DNA of 64,000 bases from Cymbidium sinense (taxonomy: Eukaryota > Streptophyta > Magnoliopsida > Asparagales > Orchidaceae). Positions 12,094 to 23,689 of this stretch are shown one piece after another; within the stretch, counting starts at the first letter, position 1; every line of letters starts with the position of its first letter. The DNA lies in contig CM038228.1 in NCBI GenBank assembly GCA_021442155.1, forward strand, positions 82,589,095 through 82,653,094. Direction: 5' to 3'. Both the position numbers and the translations under genes were made by a program. The notes beneath the pieces are model-generated. The model did not search any database. It had not been told where the DNA came from and worked only from the letters and a program-made list of their open reading frames with translations.

Positions 12094-12783
12094 CTGCATG
12101 AGAGGATTGGTTACTGAGCTTCAGTAGTTATCTGCATGAGATCTTTATGTGAAACAAAAGCATGGGTGATTTCAGATCATCTAATAACACTCCACAGAGT
12201 CCATACAATAAATAAAGTAGTAACACATAAGTAACACTTAGAAAATAGAAGGGTAAAGCATTCATGGAAAGCAAGAGTTCTAATGATTTGTTCATTCAGG
12301 CAGAAATAAATGGCCTGACAATCACCATCAGATCATGGGGTGCAACGTGGCTCAGAAATTTATTTTGTGGATCAGACCCACAGAATTTTAATCAAATCGG
12401 CAGTCATTCAAGCAGTGTCCATGCTACTTGCGGTTGAGTGATCAGCGAGTAGACATCAAATGAGCCCTCGGAAGACTTGGGTTGAAGCCTCTATTATATA
12501 ATCCATTTACTAAAACCTTTTAAGCCCTCGGAACACTACGATTGCGGTCCCAAGTCCGGATGAAAAAAGTGGAGGGTTGTATTAGGTAGTCGACAGCCAG
12601 CGTAAAATTTGTCGAAATAATCATGAATCCTTTAAATCATTGTGTTAATGCTAGAGGCGTCCCACAGAGCTTTTGTATGGCGAATACGAAAAATGTGCTA
12701 GAAATCGGCAGCGTGCAGTGTTAAATAAGCAAGGGTTCCACATTATATGGGGATGTGGGCAAAAGAAGTCCATGAAACTAGAA

Positions 12784-15476
12784 TTAGGTTAGGATCTTGG
12801 AATATAGGTACTCTTACAGGTAAATTAATGGAATTAATAGATATTATGGTTCATAGAAAGATAAATATTTTATGTGTTAAAGAAACTAAATTGGTGAGAA
12901 GGCCAAGGGGATTGATAGTTTAGGTTTTAAACTTTGGTATTCGAGGTAAAAAATCGAACTAGAAATGGTGTAGGTGATTATAGATAAAAGTTTGAAGGAT
13001 AATGTTATAAGTATTAATAGATGTGGAGATAGAATTATAGCTTTAAAGATTATTGTTGATACTAAGATTATCAATGTTATAAGTGTCTATACCTCAAGTA
13101 GGTTTGGAGGTAAGCTCAAAAGAAAAATTTTGGAATGAATTAGAGGGATTAATACAAAAGATACCTCTTGAAAGAAAAAAAGGGGAGATTTAAATGGACA
13201 TGTTGGTAGAGTGGTAGAAGATTTTAAAAGTATTCATGGTGGTTATGAATTTGGGTGACTAATGAAGAAGGTATATTAGATTTTTTTGCCTTATGATTTG
13301 TAGTTGCTAATATTTTATTTGAGAAAAGAGATGAGCATATTATTACTTATAAAAATGGATCTAGTAAAACACAGTTGATTATTTTTTGATAAGAAAAAAT
13401 AGATCGTTTGGATTGAAAAGATTGTAAGGTCATTCCAAGTGAAATTTTAAGTACAACATCATTAGTTTTAGTTTTAGATTTTAAGATGAAAGGTTGTAAG
13501 AAAAAAAATAAACTTAATTATTGTCTTAGGATTAGATGGGGACACTTAAAAAAACACAAATAAAAATATTTTAAGAGAGCTACAAGAAATTAAAGTTTGG
13601 GATGTTCATAAGCTAACGTTATGTGGGAAAAAATCAAGTGCTATTAAACAAGTTGCTAAAGATGTGGCAAATCAAAAGAAAAAGCTTCTTTTAATAAGAA
13701 TAGTTGGTGGAGTCGAGTGTGCGAAAGAAGATAAGAAATAAAAATTGTTATAAAACTTGGTTTATATGTAAAAATTCGGAGAATTGAGAAAGATCTAAAA
13801 TGACCTATAGAGATTTTAAGAAAGTAATATATGATACAAAAAATTTAGCTTTTAGTGATTTATACAATAGATTAGATACCAAAGAAGGTGAAAGATGTAT
13901 GTATAAGTTAGCCAACCAAAGAGATAGGAGAAGTAAAGACATAGTTTAAGTGAAAGGTATTAAGGATGAAAATAATAAAGTGCTTTTCTTAGAAAAAGAT
14001 ATTGAAAATAGGTGGATGAGGTATTTTAATAAACTTTTCAATGAAGGATCTGAAAGTACGATTGATTTTAGCAACCTTAATACCCTAAACAAAATAGAGA
14101 ATTTCATTTTATCGTCAGTATTAGTAAATCAGTTAGTGAAGCTTTAAAGAAAATGAAATGTGAAAAGCGTAGGACGGATAATATTCCAATAGAAGTGTGG
14201 AAATGTTTAGGAGATCAAGGCTTACAAATCTTTTTAATGTTATTTTAAAGACTAAAAGATGCGGATGAGTGGAGAAAGAGTTTGTTGGTTCCAATATTTA
14301 AGAATAAAGGTGATGCACAAGAGTGTGCAAATTAAGTTAATGTGCCATACATTAAAATTATGGGAGAGAATAAGAACATAGGTTACGATGTGATCTGAAG
14401 TTTCTCACAATCAGTTTGGTTTCATGCAGTAGATCTACTATGGATGATATACATTTGTTAAGAGGTTTGATGGATAAGCATAGAGAAAATAAGAAGGATC
14501 TACATATGATATTTATTGATTTAGAGAAAGCTTATGATAAAGTCTCAAGAGATGTTCTTTGGAGAGTTCTAGAGAAAAAAGTTAATATTAGTTATATTCA
14601 AGTCATTAAGGATATGTATACTGACTTGTGTCCAAACACAAGGAGGATTGACAAAATATTTTCCTATTTGTTGGATTACATCAAGGATCAACATTAAGCC
14701 CTTATCTTTTTTACTTTAGTTATGGATGTTCTTACAAGGCATTTACAAGAAGATGTACCTTGGTGTATGCTTTTCTTTGACATTCTTCTTGTTGATAAGA
14801 CTAGAGGAGTCCAATAGAAACTTGAATTATGGAGGTCAACTTTAGAGTCTAAAGGTTTTCGTTTAAGCTAATATATGGAGTGTAATTTTAGTTGTAGAAG
14901 TTTTAGTGTTGTGACTTTAGGTGATCAAGTCATTAATAAGAGTGAGCGATTCAGATATTTAGGCTCTATTGTTCAAAATGATGGTGAAATAGATGGAGAT
15001 ATTATTAGTAGAATTCAAGTTGGATGGTTGAAGTGGAGGAATACGCCTATTATGTGATAGAAAAGTTTCCACTTAAACTTAAGGGAAAATTTTATAAGAT
15101 GGTGGTAAGACTGCAATGACTTATAGTGTAGAATATTGTTGGCCAATAAAAGAGAAACATAAGACTAGTGTTACAGATGAGATGCTCAGAGGATGGATGG
15201 CTTTACCCTTAGAGATAGAATGCAAAATGAGTATGTTGAAAAAAAGTTGGAGTAGCTCAATGGTAGATAAGATTAGAGAGAGTGCTTAGATGGTTTGGCC
15301 ACATAAAGCGTCGGCCATTCGATGACCTGATTAGGAGAGTAGATGCATTAGATTTTCCTTATATTAAGAAAGGTAGAGGTAGACCTAACAAGACTTGGTT
15401 AAGATGTATAAAAAATGATCTTAGTATACTTGAATTAAATGAGAATTTGACACATAATAGGACACAATGGAGATGA
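12784..15476 (+). pseudogene. RTE LINE polyprotein pseudogene (endonuclease + reverse transcriptase)
   Basis: Remnant of the single RTE polyprotein that nicks target DNA and copies the element RNA into it. The apurinic-like endonuclease start is seen at ~12784-12890 as LGSWNIGTLTGKL, then INILCVKETK, with the E of the ETK motif. The reverse transcriptase has WMRYFNKLFN (~14010), SRSTMDDIHLLRGLMDKH (~14430), FIDLEKAYDKVSRDVLW (~14511, first catalytic aspartate region) and, at ~14770, FFDILLVDK where FADDIVL is expected, so the catalytic aspartate pair is damaged. The C-terminal part shows RFRYLGSIVQNDGEID (~14950) and RWFGHIKRRP...RRVDALDF (~15285), ending in HNRTQWR. Multiple stops between these blocks make it non-functional. 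Motif order and the TTG tail make the clade call secure. Confidence 0.88.
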
Positions 15477-15515
15477 AGGATTCATGTAGCTGACCCCACC
15501 TAGTGAGATTAAAGC

Positions 15516-15550
15516 TTGTTGTTGTTGTTGTTGTTGTTGTTGTTATTGTT
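15516..15550 (+). repeat. (TTG)n tail of the RTE LINE
   Basis: About eight TTG/TTA units directly after the degenerate end of the RTE coding region. They mark the 3' end and orientation of the element. Confidence 0.9.
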
Positions 15551-15773
15551 TTAAATCAATTTAAACCGGTGCAATGTCCAAATAACAGCCAACACAAACC
15601 ACGTGTTTTCTTCCTCCCTTGCATTTTCTAACCCTAAATTGACCTGCTACACCGGCTGTGGGCCACAATCAATCTGGACTGATTATGATTTCCTTCCTCC
15701 CTCCTCCATATCACGGTTTGGAACCGATTTTTGGTATGAATTTAGCCACAATAGCAAAAAAGCAATGGCTGAT
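15551..15773. other. Short stretch without recognised feature
   Basis: Less AT-rich than its surroundings, with pyrimidine tracts (CTTCCTCCC) and a CACGTG-containing word near 15601. No coding motif or repeat partner in the window was found. Confidence 0.4.
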
Positions 15774-16092
15774 AGGATATAAGCCAAATATGTTATTCTA
15801 GATGACGTTTCCTTCAATTTTGAGGAAGGCGAAAGACTGAAAGACTAATTGAAAATGAACAAAATGCCTATTCGAACAATATTTTGAGATAGTTTAAAAT
15901 TATCCTTCAGTGATGAACTCAATGATATCCTGATGACCTTCTAGATAGTGCCTCAAGTCACTCCCAATGTCTTTTTACAATAGTGTGACAGGAATCAGAT
16001 GGTTGAATACTGAAAGGAATGTCTCATATTACTTATAGCAAGTTTCATATTTCTCTAAGGCCAAATGTTTGGGAGGCATCGGCTTGTCTCGC
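15774..16092 (-). repeat. Repeat R, copy 1 (possible captured gene fragment)
   Basis: About 319 bp that recurs at 53176-53500, from AGGATATAAGCCAAATATG to GCTTGTCTCGCC. On the minus strand both copies read protein-like blocks: LALEKYETCYKQYET, IGSDLRHYLEGHQDIIEFI and HLVHFQLV-like text. These keep sense across the copies despite stops and shifts. This looks like a piece of an exon of an unrecognised gene, copied twice. I cannot name the family. Confidence 0.6.
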
Positions 16093-17064
16093 CATGACCT
16101 TCCCAGCCATTGAACATAAAGGTACTTCATCCAATAATGGTTGGAAAATTATTACTACGTTGTTTTAAGTAACAAATGTTGGACTTCCCAATCAGCCTCA
16201 ATGTCATCACTTTATAGACATTTGAGGTGAAAGCTCATATGAAATGGTGAAAGTATTTTCTTCTTGGGACAAAGAAGTAAAAGTGATACTATATCAGAAT
16301 GATCTTAGAAAGCCAAATCTAAAGTTAAAAAATTTTGAAAAGAAGGTGCACTCTCTTCTAACATGTTGTTAATAATTAATATTATATAAAATGTATAAGC
16401 TAATTATAATCTTTTTGTTACTTTTGCAACAATTTTTATTACAATCTTTGAACCAGACATAAGTTTCTATTTGATGTAAGATAGTTTCTAAAATGCACAT
16501 GTAAAGTATTATAACCAAATTTAGAAAGATTATTAATCATAAAGCCTCTGAAAGAAATATAATATTTTAGTTCTAAATATATTATTTTGTTAGAACTCAA
16601 GATCAATGAAACATTTCACATTCTTATCATAGTGGATATACACAAAATCCGTTAATCCACATTAACTATAAGTGTCACTCTATTCATTAATTGTCAATAC
16701 AAACTTTGTTACTTCTAATCTCTCCCACTTATTTTTTGTTAGTCTCTTTAATATTCATGAGTTTTGAGTGATCATAATCCAATGGTTATAAATATCATTT
16801 TCAAAAATATATATAAATAATCACTTATTTAGTTTATTTAAGGAGAAACATTCTAAACCATAAAAGCTACTTAAATCATCACAATAATCTTATAAGCATT
16901 CCTAAGCATTTGCTTGTGTCACATTTATCACTACATAGAGAGTCATGCATATAATATTCCTTACATTGCAATCATTACACATTTAAAATACAAGCCACAA
17001 CTATCATTATAATATGGCTGCTTTACAATCTATTAAAACTAATTTACTTCTTCTAATCCAAAAA
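16093..17064. other. AT-rich stretch before the LTR element, no gene seen
   Basis: No coding motif recognised. It is the left flank of the retrotransposon insertion. In repeat R-Q copy 2 the corresponding interval is missing. Confidence 0.5.
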
Positions 17065-17069
17065 CCTTA
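17065..17069. repeat. Target-site duplication CCTTA, left
   Basis: The five bases CCTTA stand directly before the TGTTGACC start of the 5' LTR and are repeated directly after the CCCACA end of the 3' LTR at 41840-41844. Confidence 0.9.
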
Positions 17070-17792
17070 TGTTGACCTCCACATATATGTCATCCAGTCA
17101 CCACTCATAGAATTTGAAAACTTGTATAATGAGGAGTTCGAAAATAGATAGACATCATAGAAAAGTGAGTCAATGACTTCCGATTGATGAGGCAGGACTG
17201 GTGTTTAGAATATAGAAATTGGTGAAACGAATAATTGATTAAAGCTTCGAGTTGGCATACATTCATGTGTATTGAGTTGAGAAACTGCGGATGTCCAAAT
17301 GACCTCCGTTCATTAAATTAATCATGCCGATTAGCTTGGAAAGCGTCAAAAAACCAAATATCTCAAGTCGTTACTCAATTACAATGCAACCAAATGTCGA
17401 ATGATTTGATGGCGACCCACAAATGTTTGGCATGGCGTCGTCGAAATCAAGCTTCAAATGACATAGATGAGAAAGGACTTTTGCCATTGTGTTGAGAACA
17501 TTTGAAATTGGGTCAGATATAAGTATTGCAATTTGATGACTTAGCGATCAGCACCAGGAGTAGCCGGTATGCTCGAGATCAAGTGAAGAGTCAAGCAATA
17601 TGGTTGTGAGTGATTGATTGTGTTGACTGGCCCAAATGCCAGAATCTATCAAATAGAGCGTTGCACTCGATTAGGTATGAGTCGGCCAAAATTGCATATT
17701 ATCAAATCGTTTTAGCCAAAAATTAAACCAATATCGATTTAGGCAGCGGCTCTATCATGCTTGAAGCTCTACCTATTGGTATATATTATATC

Positions 17793-17875
<83 letters not shown>

Positions 17876-18053
17876 GTATTCATTCGTTGGGGCTGGTTTA
17901 ATCAATTTAAAATTAATTTAAAAATCCACTAAATTTCCCCTTATGCATTATTCCATTCTCCTATTTTCAATTTATCTAATTCAAAAAAAAAAACTGAAAA
18001 AGCGACTCCCCTCATTTTTTTTTCACTTCTCGTAGTTTCTCCTCTCTCTCTCT
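17070..18053 (+). repeat. 5' LTR, left segment
   Basis: Starts TGTTGACCTCC and is collinear with 37074-38086 of the 3' LTR. Landmarks: AAATGACCTCCGTTCATTAA at ~17299, also near 37340, and GTTTCTCCTCTCTC at the right edge, also at 38069. It ends where the Mutator-like element begins. Confidence 0.85.
17797..17871. repeat. (TA)n microsatellite inside the 5' LTR
   Basis: A ~75-bp TA run. The matching place in the 3' LTR (~37907) has only a few TA units, so the run grew after insertion in this LTR, or collapsed in the other. Confidence 0.9.
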
Positions 18054-18230
18054 GGGAAAATATTCGATAGGTCAGCGGCACACATAGCTTTACGTCAGGA
18101 CTCAATCTGTCTGACAGCATTAACTGAAGTGCTGGCGTAAAAATGACAGCCGTAAGGCCGGAAGCTTGTATTATTTTTCCGTTTAAGCGCCGTGCCGACC
18201 AGCTGCGGGGAATGAAATATCTGTGGGAAA
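18054..18230 (+). repeat. MULE terminal inverted repeat, left
   Basis: Pairs imperfectly with 27910-28089. Shared blocks are GGGAAAATA, TAGCTTTACGTC, GGACTCAATC, CGGAAGC, GTTTAGCGCC-like text and AAATATCTG. GC and CpG content are far above the surroundings. Confidence 0.8.
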
Positions 18231-18524
18231 AATTAAAAATATCTTCATTTAGGCGATGGTATTTTTTTTATTCTGGTAGTAGAGAGCATTCTGAAAAATT
18301 TATGAAGAAGGAAGAATGAATCTGAAATGGGCGTTGAAATAGGCGATGATGTAGTAAATAAAAATGGATCGATAATCTTTTTTAAGGGTTGTAATCCTTA
18401 GCCGCTGTATTCATATTTATTTTTTCATGATTTTTTTGTAAAGTTCGAGAAAACATATTCAATGTAATCCTTGGGAGGAAATTGGTGGTTTGATTAATTT
18501 TTTAGCTTTTTTACATATGTACTC

Positions 18525-18655
18525 TCGTAGTGTCTTTTGGTGTGAGCGATTTTTTCAGGTTTGTTTCACTTCGTAGCACGGTGGTTATTCGGATCATGGT
18601 AACTAAATCCCAATCAGGAAACAATGATGTGTTTGTTAGGATTTAGGAGATTCGG
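18525..18655 (+). repeat. Internal inverted repeat of the MULE, left arm
   Basis: CAGGTTTGTTTCACTT, CATGGTAACTAAATCCCA and TTTAGGAGATTC occur here in order. They recur in reverse complement at 22806-22905, flanking the transposase half of the element. The octamer array follows on the inner side in both arms. Confidence 0.75.
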
Positions 18656-18664
18656 CTCACTGCA

Positions 18665-18935
18665 TGCCTCATGCCTGCTGTACCTCTGCACCGTGCCTCT
18701 CTCTACCTACTCGTACTCGTACTCTGTACCCTCTCTGCCCACAATGTGCCAGACCTTCTATACCTTCCTACCTCTATACTGTCAATGTTATACCTCTGCC
18801 TCTGTACCTCTTACCTCTGGCCACCTCATGCCACATAGGTAGAATTTATACCTTCTATACCTCTATACCTTGTGCAGCTATACCTCATTATCATACCGCC
18901 GTACTATACCCTCTGTTACCCTCATCCTCTGTCTT
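18665..18935 (+). repeat. Octamer array, TGTACCTC orientation (left)
   Basis: A degenerate array of TACCTC/TGTACCTCTG words, with CTGTACCTCTGCACC near the start and TATACCTCTATACCTT later. This is the reverse complement of the GAGGTACA arrays at 22650-22805 and 26346-27660. The apparent open frames through it are by-products of the short repeat. Confidence 0.8.
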
Positions 18936-19199
18936 GTCAGGTTGCAACAGTGGTATTGAAACGATTTTTTGGTATTTTTTTGTCAACTCTCTGGGACTAA
19001 GCTGAATTCATCTGTCTCTGTCTTCCTGCTGCTGCAGCCTCTTTATTATTTGTGTTTGGACTCTATGTTTTCATGAGATGAATGTGGTGAATGAAGCAAT
19101 CACGATGATGAAGTTGTTTTATCCCTAATGACCCAAATTTGGGGTATCTGTTGAACGCGGTTGTGCATAAACAAAGCGAGCTTATACATTTTGTGTGAT

Positions 19200-21300
19200 T
19201 ATACATCATAGGTGTTAGAAAGACCATATACAAGTTATTGGCAAACTCTAAGAAATTGAAATGAGAGAGATTTTTACATTATGCAGCGAGGAAAAAACTT
19301 GTCAATCTAAACCATATAACAAAATTCAAAGCGTCACGAGTGGTTGTCGGCGATGATTGATTACGTGTGGATTTGGAGAATTGGTGGTTAAAAATATATA
19401 GAAACCATAATCATTCCTTTGTAGAATGGCGGTGATGCATCTTCTCGTCCGAGATCGTCGTTGATGAGAAGGCATCAGTTTTGAAGAAACGATGGCGAGG
19501 CATTGATTACAGCGGCAGCGTTGACTCTTAAGAAGTTGGTGGGGTAAAATATATTGGATTCACCCAAAGAGATGCTTTCAATTTCATCCGAAGAAGCGAA
19601 GATCCGCAGGATTGCAAGTGGTGATAGCAATTATCTGTTCAGGAAAGACAAGCGGCCAAGCGAGATGTTTTATGGGATGTTGAGGTTGATCGTCGATTCT
19701 TTGGTGAGTTTTTTTGGAGCAATGTATGTCTAGGGTTGAATTTGATTATTTTGGGGATGTGATAATTTTTTTTGATACTAGCTATCGGCTCAATAAATAT
19801 AATCTTATGCGTACTATCGTTGGGGTGAGATCATCATTGGTCTTGCTATTGAGGAACCTTTTTTGTGGAAGAAGGCCATAGTCATTCACATGGTTATTCG
19901 GACATTTCTTGGTTGATGGGTGGAAGGCATCCTAACGATATTCTTGATCAAAGATCGGGCTATGGCTATCGAGAATGTACTGCATGGCGTCATGGGTTGT
20001 GCGATGGCATATCTCGAAAGCCCCTCAAGGTCCATTGCTTTTGTGGTTGAGAGTTCAAGGGCTATTCTATGCATGAGCTCGATGTGGGAGGATGAGTTTG
20101 AGGATGCTTGAGTGCCATCAAGCAATCTTAATTTGTATGACTATCGAACTTTACAAATTAGGCGAAATGGTCCGCATTAAGATAAATTTTGTATTGGCAT
20201 GTTGTCCTCTTGTCACTAGTGAGGCCACAAATATTTGTCATGTATTTGAACAACAACGTTATTGCTGATTGTTTCTTGGGATTGGAGAAGGTGATGTGAT
20301 GGAAACATGGGCGCCGAAATGAACATGATGAAGACTTAAGTTAAGTGTCGATTAGGTAATTCTTGTTGTTAGGAGTAGTCCAATTCTTAAGCAAGTGCTT
20401 TGTTTTATCTGAGGAAGCTTTACTCTATGTTTGAAGAAAAATTTTTGCATGGGTTGGGGATTATCACATTGCTTGCGTCGGATAGTAGGCCATGGAGTAC
20501 TTGGTGAGGAACGAAAAGAATGCATCAAACACAGATTGTCCACTTTGATGTGTCTACTATGGATATTTCTTGTAGTTGAAATTTGAAATGATGGGCATAC
20601 TTTGTACTGCATTAGAGTTCTTAGCGTAATGATGTACATTCGGATAAGTACCTCCTCATGCTGGTCTACCGTGAGCAAAGAGGACATCTACATCGATGAT
20701 TCATATAGAAGGTTAGTAAATGTGGAGAGCGAGATGGAACGGCATTGTTTTCGTGAACCATATAAGTCGATATGCATATCAAATTAGCTCGAGGTAATAA
20801 GATTGCCGAGATTACATGCTTGCATCTCTTACCATCTCGATGAAGTGGACTCCGTAAGTGGGAATTCTCCACCGTTGACGATCGTTAAGAGGAAGAAGGC
20901 CACATCATCGGGATAAGGACGTTTGAAGGATCCAATCAAGAGACGCCCAAAGGGTGTTTCCAACGCAAGGCTCAAGGCTTATTGGGAGAAATCCAAAAAA
21001 TCCACAAGTACTTATCCTACTTGCCTCGATGTTGCTATTACTTATAGTAAATATTTAATTCTTTATATTTTCTTGTCTTAGAAACAAAAGTGAAGTCCGA
21101 GAGTGTAGAGACGGGATGCGCCACCTGCCTCCACTCTTATGCCAGTGCTTTTCACGTAAGCCTAGAATATTGCACATTGACGACAAACATTCATCCATTA
21201 CTAAGATGTTGTACCATTACTATGATGTTGTACCACAGAATTCGACCTGTCAATCAACCAACATCAAGGGTACACTAAACTCATGATGGATATTATTAGA
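19200..21300 (+). pseudogene. FAR1/FHY3-related MULE transposase pseudogene
   Basis: Decayed transposase of the FAR1-like MULE type, the family from which the light-signalling factors FAR1 and FHY3 derive. Read in three frames, the usual order is present. At ~19400 RNHNHSF marks the end of the FAR1 zinc-binding domain. GFTQRDAFNFIRR (~19556) and SGDSNYL follow. EFDYFGDVI then DTSYRLNKYNL (~19735-19807) hold the first catalytic aspartate of the MULE DDE region. VIRTFL then KDRAMAIENVL (~19893-19965) is the second block. VSTMDISCS and KFEMMGILC (~20547-20615) are a SWIM zinc finger, its CxH end damaged. KDPIKRRPKGVSNARLKAYW (~20935) is the basic C-terminal tail. An intron may end at TTGTCTTAG (~21080), with a further short exon. 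Many shifts and stops make it inactive. Family confidence is high; exon limits are guesses. Confidence 0.82.
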
Positions 21301-22559
21301 CGGCATTTTGATGCATGATATTATCCAAGAAGGCATTTTTTAATTTCATTTTGCTCGTTTTAGTCATAATCCTTGTATTTTTTTGTTGTTCATTTCATAA
21401 CTTGAATTCTTATTTTCACTTTTAATCCTACCATTTGTAAGTGAAACTGCATAATTTTTTCCTTAATGTCTTCTCAAATTTTTTGTTGTTTTAAGTCTAG
21501 AACTATTATTTGGTGAAGAATTGCTTAACTCTATAGATGAGGTTTAATATTTGATTGTTTTGTAGGTCTATTCATGCCTCCTTTTTCTTAGAATGATTTT
21601 ATGGTTGCTTTGTTCTCTTAAATTGGCATTAGATTCATAAAGTTAAATAACAAACCAATATGTCATTTTTTCTTGAAGGATGTGTCCAAATTGCTTTTAG
21701 CTGAAATAAGTCATGATCTCCCAAAAAAAAGGAGAGAAAAATTGAGATTGTTCCAGTTAATTTAATCTCATGTTTGATTCAATCAATCACAATGATTTAG
21801 ATTTCATCAATCGCAATGATTTATGATCTTGTTTAAACCACTTCCTTTTATTTGATTTTTGCAGAGTTTAAAAGTTGCTATCATCTTCCAACTATGTTAC
21901 ATAGACAAGCTCTCAAAGATCGATGCTTATATCTGCATTTTTGTTTTTATGTTGCATATTGGTATTCTAAATTATTGTAATCCCTTCTTATTAATTAAGT
22001 TTATCTATACAACAACATTGTAATGATTCATTTTGGGAGATATGTTTTCAAATTATCCAACAAAAAATATTAATATTTATATAAGTAACATAAATCTTTA
22101 ATATTACATCATTAAATATCATCATCATTTTTTTAAAATAAAATACATTATTTTATACATGAAAAAAATGCTATATTAGAAAAGAATTGTATTCTATGTA
22201 TGTAATATTTAGATAGAATTGATTTTCTCAAAAAGAATTGTATTGTATGTTTTTTTTTTAAACATATTTTCTCACAAACTGATGAATTTATTTCTATGCT
22301 CAGGATAAAAGCAGAAGCATCCAACTAGATGCATTTCATGTATTTAAGGTTATTTTTTTGCCTCCGATTCACTTTGATTATAAAAATACTATTTACCATT
22401 TTTCTCATATGGAACATATATTAAATGGTTAAAACATATATTCAATTAAATTCTAATAAGAACCATATGAGCACAATATTCAATTTGATATGTATTCAAT
22501 AAGAACCATAAAATTAATAAATATTTAGTGTAAACATTTACTATCATCAAGACTAACTT
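21301..22559. other. MULE interior, AT-rich, no gene seen
   Basis: T-rich noncoding sequence downstream of the transposase remnant, probably its 3' flank. No motif or repeat partner in the window was recognised. Confidence 0.5.
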
Positions 22560-22649
22560 TTAAAAATAAAATATATTTTTAAATATAAGAAAGTAGAGAA
22601 ATAAATCTTTAATTTGCATAAAATTGTCTATTAAATTTGCATAGACAAA

Positions 22650-22805
22650 GTGCAGGTACAGAGGTACAGAATGAGGTACAGATGGAGTAGTGAGGTACAG
22701 AGGCACAGAGGTACGAGGTATGTGAGAGAGGTGCATGGGGTGCAAGGCTGAGGTACACAGTACAGATACTGAGGTACGTGAGGTACAGAGGACAGATGTA
22801 CAGAG
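22650..22805 (+). repeat. Octamer array, GAGGTACA orientation (internal)
   Basis: Repeated GAGGTACAGA/GAGGCACA words over ~155 bp, directly inside the right arm of the internal inverted repeat and in mirror orientation to the left array. Confidence 0.85.
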
Positions 22806-22905
22806 GAATCTCCTAAAATTTAACACCTTATTACTTGGGATTTAGTTACCATGTTCAATAACCAAAAAAGTGAAACAAAACCTGCACAGAGAGTACAAAT
22901 ACCAG
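22806..22905 (-). repeat. Internal inverted repeat of the MULE, right arm
   Basis: Reverse complement of 18525-18655: GAATCTCCTAAA, TGGGATTTAGTTACCATG, AAGTGAAACAAAACCTG and GAGAGTAC in order. Confidence 0.75.
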
Positions 22906-23670
22906 GAATCTCCAAAAAATCATCAGAACAGAGCCCAAATTTCATTCCAAAGAGAATTACGAATAACAAATAGAAAGAAATCGATAAGGGTTAAATTTAA
23001 ATAACAACATCAAGAACATATATATAATCGTGTGGACTCGTGACTAATTAACGAATCGAAACACCGACCCAGAGAGCTCGCTTGGTAAACGCCGCCATCC
23101 AATGGAGGAAGGGTCAAGGATCAGAGCAAAACCATGGAGACACCCAATCCATTTCCCACAAAAATAGCCACAAAAAACTTCCTAATATGATTCAAGGAAG
23201 AAATTCAGCAGTAACCCAATTATGCTAGTGATACCACTAACCAAACTCCACAAGGGAAGAAAAAAAACAAAGATAACCAAATGAATCTAACAGATCCTCA
23301 AAGTTGCAACCACTTAACAACTATGGAGGAGCTCATAAATCGCAAAAAAGAGAATATAAAATTCCATAAGAAACTTAGTCTCATCATATTGTATCACCTC
23401 GAAAAAACCACCAACCGCCAAAAAAACCATTCAAAACATCATAGGCAAGCAAACAAAGGCCGGAGGCTCGCAACCATCAAATGCACATGAGTAGGAAGAG
23501 CTCCACGAAAACATACCAAAAAAAAACTGAAAAAATCGTCATACTGAAAGCAAAATGCAAATGAACATGCCTAAACAGAATGGCAGAACAGAGAACAGCC
23601 TAAACTGATGAATTTTATTTAAGTGTTTTTTGAGGCCAAGCAAAAAATCACATAAACAAAGTCGGCCCTA
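22906..23670. other. MULE interior between transposase and protease parts, no gene seen
   Basis: A-rich sequence holding some low-value open frames but no recognised domain. It lies between the two convergent remnants. Confidence 0.45.
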
Positions 23671-23689
23671 AATCTATTCATTTTTTGTC

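Larger units (their letters stand above)
12333..15550 (+). mobile_element. RTE-clade LINE (non-LTR retrotransposon), decayed
   Basis: A ~3.2-kb non-LTR element on the plus strand with an endonuclease at the front, reverse transcriptase in the middle, and a 3' end made of a (TTG)n microsatellite tail rather than poly(A), the mark of plant RTE elements. The 5' end is uncertain; 12333, where AT-rich DNA gives way to more GC-balanced sequence, is an estimate. Flanking target duplications could not be identified. Coding capacity is lost through many stops and shifts. It lies upstream of the DUF642 exon, in the position of an intron or of missing exons. Confidence 0.85.

Noticed and set aside
18624..19005. 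Open frames of 72 and 113 codons rich in Pro, Tyr, Leu and Ser
   Set aside because: They run through the degenerate TACCTC octamer array; the composition is a by-product of the short repeat.
22560..22826. Minus-strand frame of 88 codons rich in Ser, Thr, Val and Leu
   Set aside because: Translation of the octamer array; low complexity.
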